DNA from: CAVYPR01 sp052145775
Lineage (GTDB): Bacteria > Actinomycetota > Acidimicrobiia > Acidimicrobiales > RAAP-2
DNA: 6,198 bases
Direction: 5' to 3'
Assembly (NCBI GenBank): GCA_052145775.1
Contig: JBKQNY010000152.1
Location: 1-6,198 of the forward strand
Shown here: positions 1 to 5,348 of the stretch, piece after piece
Numbering within the stretch: position 1 is the stretch's first letter
How the letters are laid out: each line of letters starts with the position of its first letter
Translations under genes and position numbers: made by a program
The notes under the pieces: generated by a model
Told to the model about the DNA's origin: nothing
Database searches by the model: none
Seen by the model: only the letters and a program-made list of their open reading frames with translations

Positions 1-236
1 CCTGGGCCGCGCCGGTGATCATGTTCTTGATGTAGTCGGCGTGGCCGGGCATGTCGACGTGGGCGTAGTGCCGGTTGGCCGTCTCGTACTCGACAAGGCG
101 CCCGAGGAGAAGCAGCGGGGCATCACCATCTCGATCGCCCACGTCGAGTACGAGACGGCCAACCGGCACTACGCCCACGTCGACATGCCCGGCCACGCCG
201 ACTACATCAAGAACATGATCACCGGCGCGGCCCAGG
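1..236. repeat. Perfect 94-bp inverted repeat, probable fold-back chimera
   Basis: Bases 1-94 are the exact reverse complement of 143-236; every position pairs with coordinate sum 237. The spacer is 95-142. The right arm is ordinary EF-Tu coding sequence, with codons for the HVD-M-PGHADY region. The left arm is therefore the same EF-Tu segment inverted and placed where the EF-Tu N-terminus should be. The arm reaches the first base, so it may continue beyond the window. Pairing stops abruptly after 94/143. The bases just before 95 (TCGAC) are also what a normal Ile-Asp EF-Tu junction could read, so a few bases of microhomology at the join are plausible. Inference: an amplification or assembly artefact rather than a biological inversion. 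Confidence 0.95.
2..94 (-). pseudogene. Inverted fragment of tuf (EF-Tu residues of the DxPGH region)
   Basis: Read on the minus strand from 94 down to 2, this segment encodes 31 EF-Tu residues beginning V-E-Y-E-T and ending T-G-A-A-Q, identical to the codons at 143-235. It has no start or stop of its own and is too short to be functional. It should be treated as the left arm of the inverted repeat, not as a second tuf gene. A real second tuf copy in opposite orientation would not be expected to abut the first one inside its coding sequence. Confidence 0.85.
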
Positions 237-1126
237 TGGACGGGGCCATCCTGGTGGTCTCGGCGGCCGACGGCCCGATGCCCCAGACCCGTGAGCACGT
301 CCTGCTCGCCCGCCAGGTGGGCGTCCCCTACATCGTGGTCGCCCTGAACAAGGCGGACATGGTGGACGACGAGGAGCTCCTCGACCTGGTCGAGCTGGAG
401 GTCCGCGAGCTGCTGAACGAGTACGAGTTCCCCGGCGACGACACCCCGGTCATCCGGGTCAGCGCCCTCAAGGCCCTCGAGGGCGACCCCGAGTGGACCC
501 CCAAGATCCTCGAGCTCATGGACGCCGTGGACAGCTACATCCCCGAGCCGATCCGCGACGTCGAGAAGCCCTTCCTCATGCCGATCGAGGACGTCATGTC
601 CATCACCGGCCGGGGCACCGTGGTGACCGGCAAGGTCGAGACGGGCATCGTCAAGGTGGGCGAGGAGGTCGAGATCGTCGGGCTGCGCGACACCCAGAAG
701 ACCACCGTGACCGGGGTCGAGATGTTCCGCAAGCTGCTCGACCAGGGGCAGGCCGGCGACAACATCGGCGCCCTGCTGCGGGGCACCAAGAAGGAGGACG
801 TCGAGCGCGGCCAGGTGCTCTGCAAGCCGGGCTCCATCACCCCGCACACCGACTTCGAGGCCACCATCTACGTGCTGACCAAGGAGGAGGGCGGCCGCCA
901 CAAGCCGTTCTTCTCCAACTACCGGCCGCAGTTCTACTTCCGGACGACCGACGTGACCGGCACCATCTCGCTCCCCGAGGGCACCGAGATGGTCATGCCC
1001 GGGGACAACACCGACATGACCGTCGAGCTGGGCAAGCCGATCGCCATGGTCGAGGGTCTGCGCTTCGCCATCCGCGAGGGTGGCCGGACCGTGGCCTCGG
1101 GCCGGGTCACCAAGATCCTCAAGTAG
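92..1126 (+). CDS. tuf: Elongation factor Tu, 5'-truncated
   Basis: EF-Tu is the GTPase that carries aminoacyl-tRNA to the ribosomal A site. About 344 codons are visible, against roughly 395-400 in actinobacterial EF-Tu. They start at the switch I end (D-K-A-P-E-E-K, then RGITI). Next come the G3 box as D-M-P-G-H (182-196), the G4 box N-K-A-D (347-358), S-A-L-K-A-L (G5), then domains 2 and 3 with GRGTVVTG, GGRHKPFF, RPQFYFRTTDVTG and FAIREGGRTVASG, ending in T-K-I-L-K. The P-loop GHVDHGKT and about 50 N-terminal residues are missing because the sequence switches at 94/95 to an inverted copy of 143-236. The in-frame GTG at 41 lies in that inverted arm and is not a real start. Codon 92-94 (Asp) is shared by both sides of the join. 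The stop is TAG, and rpsJ follows 25 bases later, so this is the usual str-to-S10 operon junction. The gene is probably intact in the organism. Confidence 0.95.
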   Translation, partial: DKAPEEKQRGITISIAHVEYETANRHYAHVDMPGHADYIKNMITGAAQVDGAILVVSAADGPMPQTREHVLLARQVGVPYIVVALNKADMVDDEELLDLVELEVRELLNEYEFPGDDTPVIRVSALKALEGDPEWTPKILELMDAVDSYIPEPIRDVEKPFLMPIEDVMSITGRGTVVTGKVETGIVKVGEEVEIVGLRDTQKTTVTGVEMFRKLLDQGQAGDNIGALLRGTKKEDVERGQVLCKPGSITPHTDFEATIYVLTKEEGGRHKPFFSNYRPQFYFRTTDVTGTISLPEGTEMVMPGDNTDMTVELGKPIAMVEGLRFAIREGGRTVASGRVTKILK

Positions 1127-1151
1127 ACGACCGGCGAGGAAGAGGACACAC

Positions 1152-1478
1152 ATGGCCGACGGCCCCAGGCAGAAGATCAGGATCCGGCTGAAGGCCTACG
1201 ACCACGAAATCCTCGACCAGTCGACCGAGAAGATCGTCCAGACGGTCCTGCGCACCCAGGCCAAGATCCAAGGACCGGTCCCCCTGCCGACGGACAAGCA
1301 CCGCTACACGGTCATCCGCTCCCCCCACAAGTACAAGGACAGTCGGGAGCACTTCGAGATGCGGGTGCACAAGCGCCTGGTGGACATCGTCGAGCACACC
1401 CCCAAGACGGTCGACTCGCTCCAGCGGCTCGACCTCCCGGCAGGCGTTGACATCGAGATCAAGATCCAGAACGCCTGA
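1152..1478 (+). CDS. rpsJ: 30S ribosomal protein S10 (NusE)
   Basis: This is a 108-residue protein of normal length for S10, which sits in the 30S head and also acts as NusE in transcription antitermination with NusB. Visible family features are Q-K-I-R-I-R-L-K-A-Y-D-H near the N-terminus, the signature GPVPLPT at residues 41-47, then R-S-P-H-K-Y-K-D-S-R-E-H-F-E-M-R-V-H-K-R and the C-terminal V-D-I-E-I-K-I. The ATG at 1152 is chosen over the in-frame ATG at 1080, which lies inside tuf. It gives the conserved N-terminus and has AGAGG at 1141-1145, 6 bases upstream. It follows tuf by 25 bases, too little room for an E. coli-type S10 leader, so it is probably co-transcribed with tuf. A 226-base gap separates it from rplC. 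Confidence 0.98.
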   Translation: MADGPRQKIRIRLKAYDHEILDQSTEKIVQTVLRTQAKIQGPVPLPTDKHRYTVIRSPHKYKDSREHFEMRVHKRLVDIVEHTPKTVDSLQRLDLPAGVDIEIKIQNA

Positions 1479-1484
1479 CCGTCC

Positions 1485-1501
1485 GGGGGCCGAGGGCCCC
1501 C
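1485..1501 (+). other. GC-rich hairpin directly after rpsJ stop
   Basis: GGGGGCC (1485-1491) pairs perfectly with GGCCCCC (1495-1501) around a 3-base GAG loop. It starts 7 bases after the rpsJ TGA. No T-run follows immediately; the first short T-run (1529-1532) is 27 bases further on. A canonical intrinsic terminator is therefore not supported. It could be a weak U-less terminator, an attenuator or an mRNA 3'-end stabiliser. Confidence 0.5.
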
Positions 1502-1649
1502 TGGCAGGCAAGACGGATTTGGTGTAGGTTTTCCCTTCGGGCCGATTTCCGGTCCCCCGGCACGGCCAGCCCGAGCCGGTCCAGCTGATGTGCCTGAGCG
1601 CCTGGCGCCCCGCGAGGGGGTCGGCAGGGACCTCGGGCCGACACATTCG

Positions 1650-1682
1650 AGCGCTCCGCTCGGGATCCCCGGGCGGAGCGTT
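1650..1682 (+). promoter_or_regulatory. 15-bp hairpin in the rplC leader
   Basis: Bases 1650-1664 pair with 1668-1682 without a gap (coordinate sum 3332), leaving a 3-base loop ATC at 1665-1667. Thirteen pairs are Watson-Crick; 1651/1681 and 1660/1672 are G-U. The core CGCTCCGC / GCGGAGCG arms are 1652-1659 and 1673-1680. The stem ends 11 bases before the GGGAG ribosome binding site of rplC. No T-run follows, so it is not a standard terminator. A control element or transcript-processing site is inferred from its position. Confidence 0.55.
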
Positions 1683-1693
1683 GGCGTGCACAC

Positions 1694-1698
1694 GGGAG
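1694..1698 (+). promoter_or_regulatory. Shine-Dalgarno of rplC
   Basis: GGGAG ends 6 bases before the GTG at 1705 and settles the start of L3 there. The alternative in-frame ATG at 1588 would add 39 residues that resemble no L3 N-terminus and would translate through the leader hairpin. Confidence 0.75.
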
Positions 1699-1704
1699 CA
1701 CTAC

Positions 1705-2367
1705 GTGGCAACGAAGGCGATCGTCGGCGAGAAGGTCGGCATGACCCAGGTATGGGACGACCAGAACCGCGCCATCCCGGTGACGGTGCTGAAAGTCGCG
1801 CCCGTGCGCGTGGTGCAGGTCAAGTCCCCCGAGCGCGAGGGCTACTCCGCCCTCCAGGTGACCTGGGGGTTCCGCCGGGCCGGCGCCCTGACCAAGCCCG
1901 AGATGGGCCACTTCGAGAAGGCCGGGGTCGACCCCGGGAGGGAGCTGGTCGAGCTGCGCCTCGACGACACGAGCGCCTACGAGGTGGGCCAGGAGCTCAC
2001 GGCGGACCAGTGGAGCGCCGGGGAACGGGTCGACGCCATCGCCGTGAGCAAGGGCAAGGGGTTCGCCGGCGGAATGAAGCGCCACAACTTCAAGGGACAG
2101 GGGGCCTCCCACGGGAACCACAAGGCCCACCGGGTGCCGGGTTCCATCGGGGCGTGCGCCACCCCGTCCCGGGTCTTCAAGGGCACCCGGATGGCCGGCC
2201 GGATGGGCGGGAACCAGGTCACGGCGCTCAACCTCGAGGTCGTGGCGGCGGACCCCGAGCGGGAGCTGATGCTGGTCAAGGGGGCCGTCCCGGGGTCCCG
2301 GGGCACCGTGGTGGTGCTGCGGGACTCGGTGAAGACCCCCTCGGGCAAGGGAGGGGCACGCCGGTGA
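1705..2367 (+). CDS. rplC: 50S ribosomal protein L3
   Basis: L3 binds 23S rRNA near the 3' end and reaches toward the peptidyl-transferase centre; it is an early assembly protein. The 220 residues match the family length. Visible features are the N-terminal G-E-K-V-G-M-T-Q-V-W (residues 8-17), the signature S-K-G-K-G-F-A-G-G-M-K-R-H-N-F (115-129), G-A-S-H-G-N-H-K-A-H-R-V-P-G-S-I-G (133-149), then V-F-K-G-T-R-M-A-G-R-M-G and the C-terminal L-V-K-G-A-V-P-G. The start is GTG with GGGAG 6 bases upstream. The stop overlaps the rplD start in GTGA, so translation is probably coupled. At the position of the glutamine methylated in E. coli L3 (Q150, just before T-P), this protein has Ala152. An A-C-A-T-P form is, from memory, common in Actinobacteria. 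Confidence 0.97.
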   Translation: MATKAIVGEKVGMTQVWDDQNRAIPVTVLKVAPVRVVQVKSPEREGYSALQVTWGFRRAGALTKPEMGHFEKAGVDPGRELVELRLDDTSAYEVGQELTADQWSAGERVDAIAVSKGKGFAGGMKRHNFKGQGASHGNHKAHRVPGSIGACATPSRVFKGTRMAGRMGGNQVTALNLEVVAADPERELMLVKGAVPGSRGTVVVLRDSVKTPSGKGGARR

Positions 2368-3149
2368 GCACCACGTCGCTGGCCCCTCGCCGGCCGGTCC
2401 GCAAGGAGCGCCCCGAGCCGGTCGCCCGCTCGGTCGTCCGGCGCGACGTCGAGGGCAAGGAACTCGGGACGGTCGACCTCGAGCCCGAGGTGTTCGGCAT
2501 CGTCCCCAACGAGTCCGTCCTGCACCAGGTGGTGACGGCGCAGCTGGCCGCCGCCCGCAGCGGCACCCAGTCCACCCGGACCCGCGCCGAGGTGCGCGGC
2601 GGCGGGGCGAAGCCCTTCCGCCAGAAGGGGACGGGGCGGTCCCGCCAGGGGTCGACCCGGGCCCCCAGCTGGTCGGGCGGCGGGGTGGCCCTCGGGCCCA
2701 AGCCCCGCAGCTACCGCCAGAGCACGCCGAAGAAGATGGTCCGGCTGGCCCTGCGCTCGGCCCTCTCGGACCGAGCCGCCGGCGAGCGGGTCGCCCTGGT
2801 CGACGCCTGGGGCTGGGAGACGCCCCGGACCAAGTCCGCCGTGGCCGCCCTGGCGGCCCTCGGCCTCGACGGCCGGGTGCTGGTGGTCCTGGGCGACGAC
2901 GACGTGGTGGCCGAGCGCTCCTTCGGCAACCTGGTCGACGTCCAGACGACGCTCCTGCGCGAGCTCTCCGCCTACGACGTGCTGCGCAACGACTGGGTCG
3001 TGTTCACCGACGAGACGCTGCCCGGCGCCGCGGCCGCTGAGGACGCCGTGAGCGATCCCGCCGACGGACCGGTCGCCGACGGACCGGTCGCCGACGAGCC
3101 CGCCGAGGCGGCCGAGGCCGAGAGCAGCGACGAGGAGGCAGTGTCGTGA
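2364..3149 (+). CDS. rplD: 50S ribosomal protein L4 with acidic C-terminal tail
   Basis: L4 binds domain I of 23S rRNA, and its loop forms part of the exit-tunnel constriction; in E. coli it also represses the S10 operon. The core runs from about residue 22 to 219. The tunnel loop is recognisable: T-R-A-E-V-R-G-G-G-A-K-P-F-R-Q-K-G-T-G-R (73-92), then R-Q-G-S-T-R-A-P-S-W and G-G-G-V-A-L-G-P-K-P-R. The Rossmann-like C-terminal part has R-V-L-V-V-L-G and N-D-W-V-V-F-T. Total length is 261 residues against about 205-220 usually. The excess is a short basic N-terminal segment and a 42-residue Ala/Asp/Glu-rich tail (220-261), partly built from a 15-base tandem repeat. The GTG start overlaps the rplC stop (GTGA), with GGGAGG at 2349-2354. 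The stop overlaps the rplW start the same way. Confidence 0.97.
   Translation: MSTTSLAPRRPVRKERPEPVARSVVRRDVEGKELGTVDLEPEVFGIVPNESVLHQVVTAQLAAARSGTQSTRTRAEVRGGGAKPFRQKGTGRSRQGSTRAPSWSGGGVALGPKPRSYRQSTPKKMVRLALRSALSDRAAGERVALVDAWGWETPRTKSAVAALAALGLDGRVLVVLGDDDVVAERSFGNLVDVQTTLLRELSAYDVLRNDWVVFTDETLPGAAAAEDAVSDPADGPVADGPVADEPAEAAEAESSDEEAVS
3060..3095 (+). repeat. 15-bp tandem repeat in the rplD tail
   Basis: Two exact copies of GCCGACGGACCGGTC (3060-3074 and 3075-3089) are followed by the first six bases of a third (3090-3095). They are in frame and encode A-D-G-P-V twice, then A-D. The repeat falls in the acidic, low-complexity end of L4, where copy-number change would not shift the frame or affect the folded core. 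Confidence 0.9.
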
Positions 3150-3436
3150 GGGACGCCACCACCGTGCTCCGCCACCCGGTCATCTCCGAGAAGACCTACG
3201 GTCTCATGAACCGCGGCGTCTACGTCTTCGTCGTCGACCCCAGGGCCACCAAGATCGAGGTGCGCCTTGCCGTCGAGCAGGCCTTCGGGGTGAGGGTGGA
3301 CAAGGTCAACACCCTCAACCGCAAGGGCAAGGCCCACCGGAACCGCCGCACCAACACGGTCGGCCACCGTCCTGACACCAAGCGGGCCATCGTCACGCTG
3401 CACCCCGGCGAGAAGATCGACCTCTTCGAGAGCTGA
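3146..3436 (+). CDS. rplW: 50S ribosomal protein L23
   Basis: L23 lies at the mouth of the peptide exit tunnel and is the docking site for trigger factor and the signal recognition particle. The 96-residue length is typical. Visible features are L-R-H-P-V-I-S-E-K-T near the N-terminus (residues 8-17), Y-V-F-V-V-D-P-R-A-T-K-I-E-V-R (26-40), A-V-E-Q-A-F-G-V-R-V-D-K-V-N-T and the basic loop N-R-K-G-K-A-H-R-N-R-R. The GTG start overlaps the rplD stop by four bases (GTGA), with GGAGG at 3134-3138, 7 bases upstream inside the last rplD codons. This start gives the conserved short N-terminus and implies coupling to L4 translation. rplB follows after 7 bases. Confidence 0.97.
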   Translation: MRDATTVLRHPVISEKTYGLMNRGVYVFVVDPRATKIEVRLAVEQAFGVRVDKVNTLNRKGKAHRNRRTNTVGHRPDTKRAIVTLHPGEKIDLFES

Positions 3437-3443
3437 GAGAACC

Positions 3444-4280
3444 ATGCCCCTCCGCAGCAGAAAGCCGACCAGCGCCGGACGCCGGTTCCAGACCGTCTCG
3501 GACTTCTCCGAGATCACCCGCGACCGCCCGGAGCGCTCGCTGCTCGCCCCCAAGCCGAGCTCGGGCGGGCGGAATAACCTGGGCCGCAAGACCTCCCGGC
3601 ACCGAGGCGGCGGCCACAAGCGTCAGTACCGGATCGTCGACTTCCGACGGGACAAGGACGGCGTGCCGGCCAAGGTGGCGGCGATCGAGTACGACCCGGG
3701 GCGCAACGCCCGGATCGCCCTGCTCCACTACCTCGACGGGGAGAAGCGCTACATCCTCGCCCCGGCCGGGGTCAAGGTCGGCGACCTGCTCCAGAGCGGC
3801 CACGGTGCCGAGATCCGGCCGGGCAACGCCCTGCCGATGCGCTATATCCCGGTGGGCTCGGTCATCCACAACGTGGAGCTGCGGCCCGGTGGCGGCGGGA
3901 AGCTCGCCCGGGGCGCGGGCATGAGCATCCAGCTGGTGGCCAAGGAGGGGGCGTTCGCCACCCTTCGGCTCCCCTCCACCGAGATGCGCCGGGTGTCGAT
4001 CGACTGCCGGGCCACCCTGGGCGTGGTCGGCAACGCCGAGGCCGAGCTGGTCAAGGTGGGCAAAGCCGGCCGCAGCCGCTGGAAGGGCATCCGCCCCCAG
4101 ACCCGCGGCGTGGCCATGAACCCGGTCGACCACCCCCTCGGCGGTGGCGAGGGCAAGTCCTCCGGCGGCCGCCACCCGGTCTCGCCCTGGGGCAAGCCCG
4201 AGGGGCGCACCCGGGCCCGCCACAAGGATTCCGACAAGATGATCGTCCGCCGCCGGCGCACCCGGGGCACCAGGCGGTAG
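3444..4280 (+). CDS. rplB: 50S ribosomal protein L2
   Basis: L2 is a primary 23S rRNA-binding protein needed for subunit joining and peptidyl-transferase activity. The 278 residues match the family (273 in E. coli). Visible features are the N-terminal P-T-S-A-G-R-R, S-G-G-R-N-N-L-G-R (40-48), R-H-R-G-G-G-H-K-R-Q-Y-R-I-V-D-F (52-67), G-E-K-R-Y-I-L-A-P, N-A-L-P-M-R-Y-I-P-V-G-S, and the C-terminal M-N-P-V-D-H-P-L-G-G-G-E-G with H-P-V-S-P-W-G-K. His230 corresponds to the functionally important His229 of E. coli (numbered without Met). The usual second His of HPHGGGEG is Leu232 here. S-D-F-S-E-I-T-R-D and G-G-R-H-P-V-S-P-W-G-K-P-E-G-R-T-R are of actinobacterial type. The ATG has only a weak purine stretch (GAGAGA, 3435-3440) upstream, so translation may rely on ribosomes finishing rplW 7 bases before. 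Confidence 0.98.
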   Translation: MPLRSRKPTSAGRRFQTVSDFSEITRDRPERSLLAPKPSSGGRNNLGRKTSRHRGGGHKRQYRIVDFRRDKDGVPAKVAAIEYDPGRNARIALLHYLDGEKRYILAPAGVKVGDLLQSGHGAEIRPGNALPMRYIPVGSVIHNVELRPGGGGKLARGAGMSIQLVAKEGAFATLRLPSTEMRRVSIDCRATLGVVGNAEAELVKVGKAGRSRWKGIRPQTRGVAMNPVDHPLGGGEGKSSGGRHPVSPWGKPEGRTRARHKDSDKMIVRRRRTRGTRR

Positions 4281-4288
4281 GGGGAGCC

Positions 4289-4567
4289 ATGCCACGCAGC
4301 CTGAAGAAGGGCCCGTTCGTCGACGACCACCTGCTGAAGAAGGTGGACGTCCTGAACGCGAGCGGCGAGAAGCGGGTGGTCAAGACCTGGTCCCGCCGGT
4401 CGACCGTCATCCCCGACATGGTGGGCCACACCATCGCCGTGCACGACGGCCGCCGCCACGTCCCGGTCTACGTGACCGAGTCGATGGTCGGCCACAAGCT
4501 GGGCGAGTTCGCCCCGACCCGGACCTTCCGCTACCACGCCGGCCAGGAGCGGGCGGGGAGGCGCTGA
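4289..4567 (+). CDS. rpsS: 30S ribosomal protein S19
   Basis: S19 binds 16S rRNA in the 30S head with S13, close to the A-site tRNA and the intersubunit bridge. The 92-residue length is normal. Visible features are M-P-R-S-L-K-K-G-P-F-V-D at the N-terminus, K-T-W-S-R-R-S-T-V-I-P-D-M-V-G-H-T (residues 32-48), V-H-D-G-R-R-H-V-P-V-Y-V-T and G-H-K-L-G-E-F-A-P-T-R-T-F (68-80). The ATG lies 8 bases after the rplB stop. The purine run AGGGGGAG (4279-4286) overlaps that stop and sits very close to the ATG, with 2-4 bases spacing depending on pairing. The stop TGA is separated from the rplV ATG by a single base. Confidence 0.98.
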   Translation: MPRSLKKGPFVDDHLLKKVDVLNASGEKRVVKTWSRRSTVIPDMVGHTIAVHDGRRHVPVYVTESMVGHKLGEFAPTRTFRYHAGQERAGRR

Positions 4568-4568
4568 G

Positions 4569-5348
4569 ATGACCGGTCTCAAGACCAACGAGCGGCCGGG
4601 CACTAGGGCCGTCCTGCGCCACTACCGCATGTCGGCGTCGAAGGCCCGCCAGGTCCTCGACCTCATCCGGGGCGAGGACGTCGAGACCGCGGCCGAGATC
4701 CTGCGCACCACCTCGCGCGAGGCGGCCACGGTGGTGGGCCAGGTGCTGGCCTCGGCGGTGGCCAACGCCGTCCACAACGACGGTCAGGACGCCGAGGACC
4801 TCTTCGTCTCGGCGTGCTTCGCCGACGAGGGGGCCACCCAGAAGCGCTGGCGTCCCCGGGCCCGGGGCCGGGCCAGCCGCATCCGCAAGCGCACCTGCCA
4901 CATCACCGTCATCGTCTCCATGCTGCCCGACGAGCGCCTCGAGCGACGCCGGGCCCAGCGCGAGGAGGTGACGGCCCAGCGGTCCCGCCGGGTCTCCGAG
5001 TCGAGGCGGCGGGCCGACCTCTCCGGCCGGCTCTCCCGCCGGCGCCACGCCCAGGAGGCGGAGCGGGAGGCCGCCGAGGCCGAGGCCGCCCGGGCGGCGG
5101 AGGTCGAGGGCGAGCTGGTCGAGGACGCGGCCGCCGAGCAGGCCGCCGAGGACGTGGTGGAGGCCGAGGCCGAGCGGGTCGGTGCCGAGACCAGCGACGA
5201 GGAGGTCGCCGAGCAGGCGGCCGCCGAGGTCGCCGGCGAGGAGACGGGCGACGGCGACGAGGTGGCAGCGCGAGACGGAACCGAAGAGGCCAGCGCGGGG
5301 GACGAGAGCGCGCCGGCCGACGACGACGACAGTGAGAAGGGCGAGTAG
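4569..5348 (+). CDS. rplV: 50S ribosomal protein L22 with long C-terminal extension
   Basis: L22 contacts all 23S rRNA domains, and its beta-hairpin forms the exit-tunnel constriction opposite L4, the region where macrolide-resistance changes arise. The core is residues 1-119: Y-R-M-S-A-S-K-A-R-Q-V-L-D-L-I-R-G (19-35), a helical middle, V-S-A-C-F-A-D-E-G-A-T-Q-K-R-W-R-P-R-A-R-G-R (80-101), R-K-R-T-C-H-I-T-V-I-V (106-116). The usual length is 110-130 residues; here it is 259. Residues 120-165 are Arg-rich and probably helical. Residues 166-259 are Ala/Glu/Asp-rich and acidic, ending in a D-D-D-D run. The reading frame is open throughout, and rpsC begins at the next base after TAG, so the extension is genuine coding rather than a missed stop. 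The ATG has GGGGAGG at 4555-4561, 7 bases upstream. The tail's function is unknown. Confidence 0.96.
   Translation: MTGLKTNERPGTRAVLRHYRMSASKARQVLDLIRGEDVETAAEILRTTSREAATVVGQVLASAVANAVHNDGQDAEDLFVSACFADEGATQKRWRPRARGRASRIRKRTCHITVIVSMLPDERLERRRAQREEVTAQRSRRVSESRRRADLSGRLSRRRHAQEAEREAAEAEAARAAEVEGELVEDAAAEQAAEDVVEAEAERVGAETSDEEVAEQAAAEVAGEETGDGDEVAARDGTEEASAGDESAPADDDDSEKGE

Larger units (their letters stand above)
1479..1704 (+). promoter_or_regulatory. rpsJ-rplC intergenic region, candidate leader of rplC
   Basis: This is the only sizeable non-coding gap in an otherwise tightly packed operon. It contains a short GC hairpin at 1485-1501 and a locally AT-richer patch at about 1515-1550. A weaker 6-bp stem pairs 1620-1625 with 1637-1642. 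A long hairpin at 1650-1682 lies just ahead of the rplC ribosome binding site. No convincing coding sequence, tRNA or repeat is seen. I could not identify a promoter with both boxes: TAGGTT at 1525-1530 fits a loose TAnnnT -10 element, but the bases about 17 upstream do not resemble a -35. A role in regulating rplC and the genes after it is inference from position and structure. Confidence 0.5.

Noticed and set aside
41..91. An in-frame GTG start giving M-A-G-H-V-D before the EF-Tu frame, resembling the EF-Tu P-loop start GHVDHGKT.
   Set aside because: These bases are the reverse complement of internal tuf codons. The GHVD likeness is chance, the motif does not continue as HGKT, and the segment belongs to the inverted arm.
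1502..1530. A possible sigma-70-like promoter with TAGGTT at 1525-1530.
   Set aside because: No acceptable -35 hexamer lies 16-18 bases upstream, and a lone TAnnnT match is too common to call.
1529..1532. TTTT run as the tail of an intrinsic terminator after rpsJ.
   Set aside because: It is 27 bases from the end of the nearest hairpin (1485-1501) and only four bases long.
1588..1704. N-terminal extension of L3 from an upstream ATG at 1588.
   Set aside because: The extra residues match no L3 N-terminus and the strong hairpin lies inside them. The GTG at 1705 has a well-placed GGGAG and gives the conserved start.
1590..2363. Upstream extension of the rplD frame through rplC.
   Set aside because: The sequence is Arg/Gly-rich out-of-frame translation of rplC. 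The L4 core and ribosome binding site place the start at 2364.
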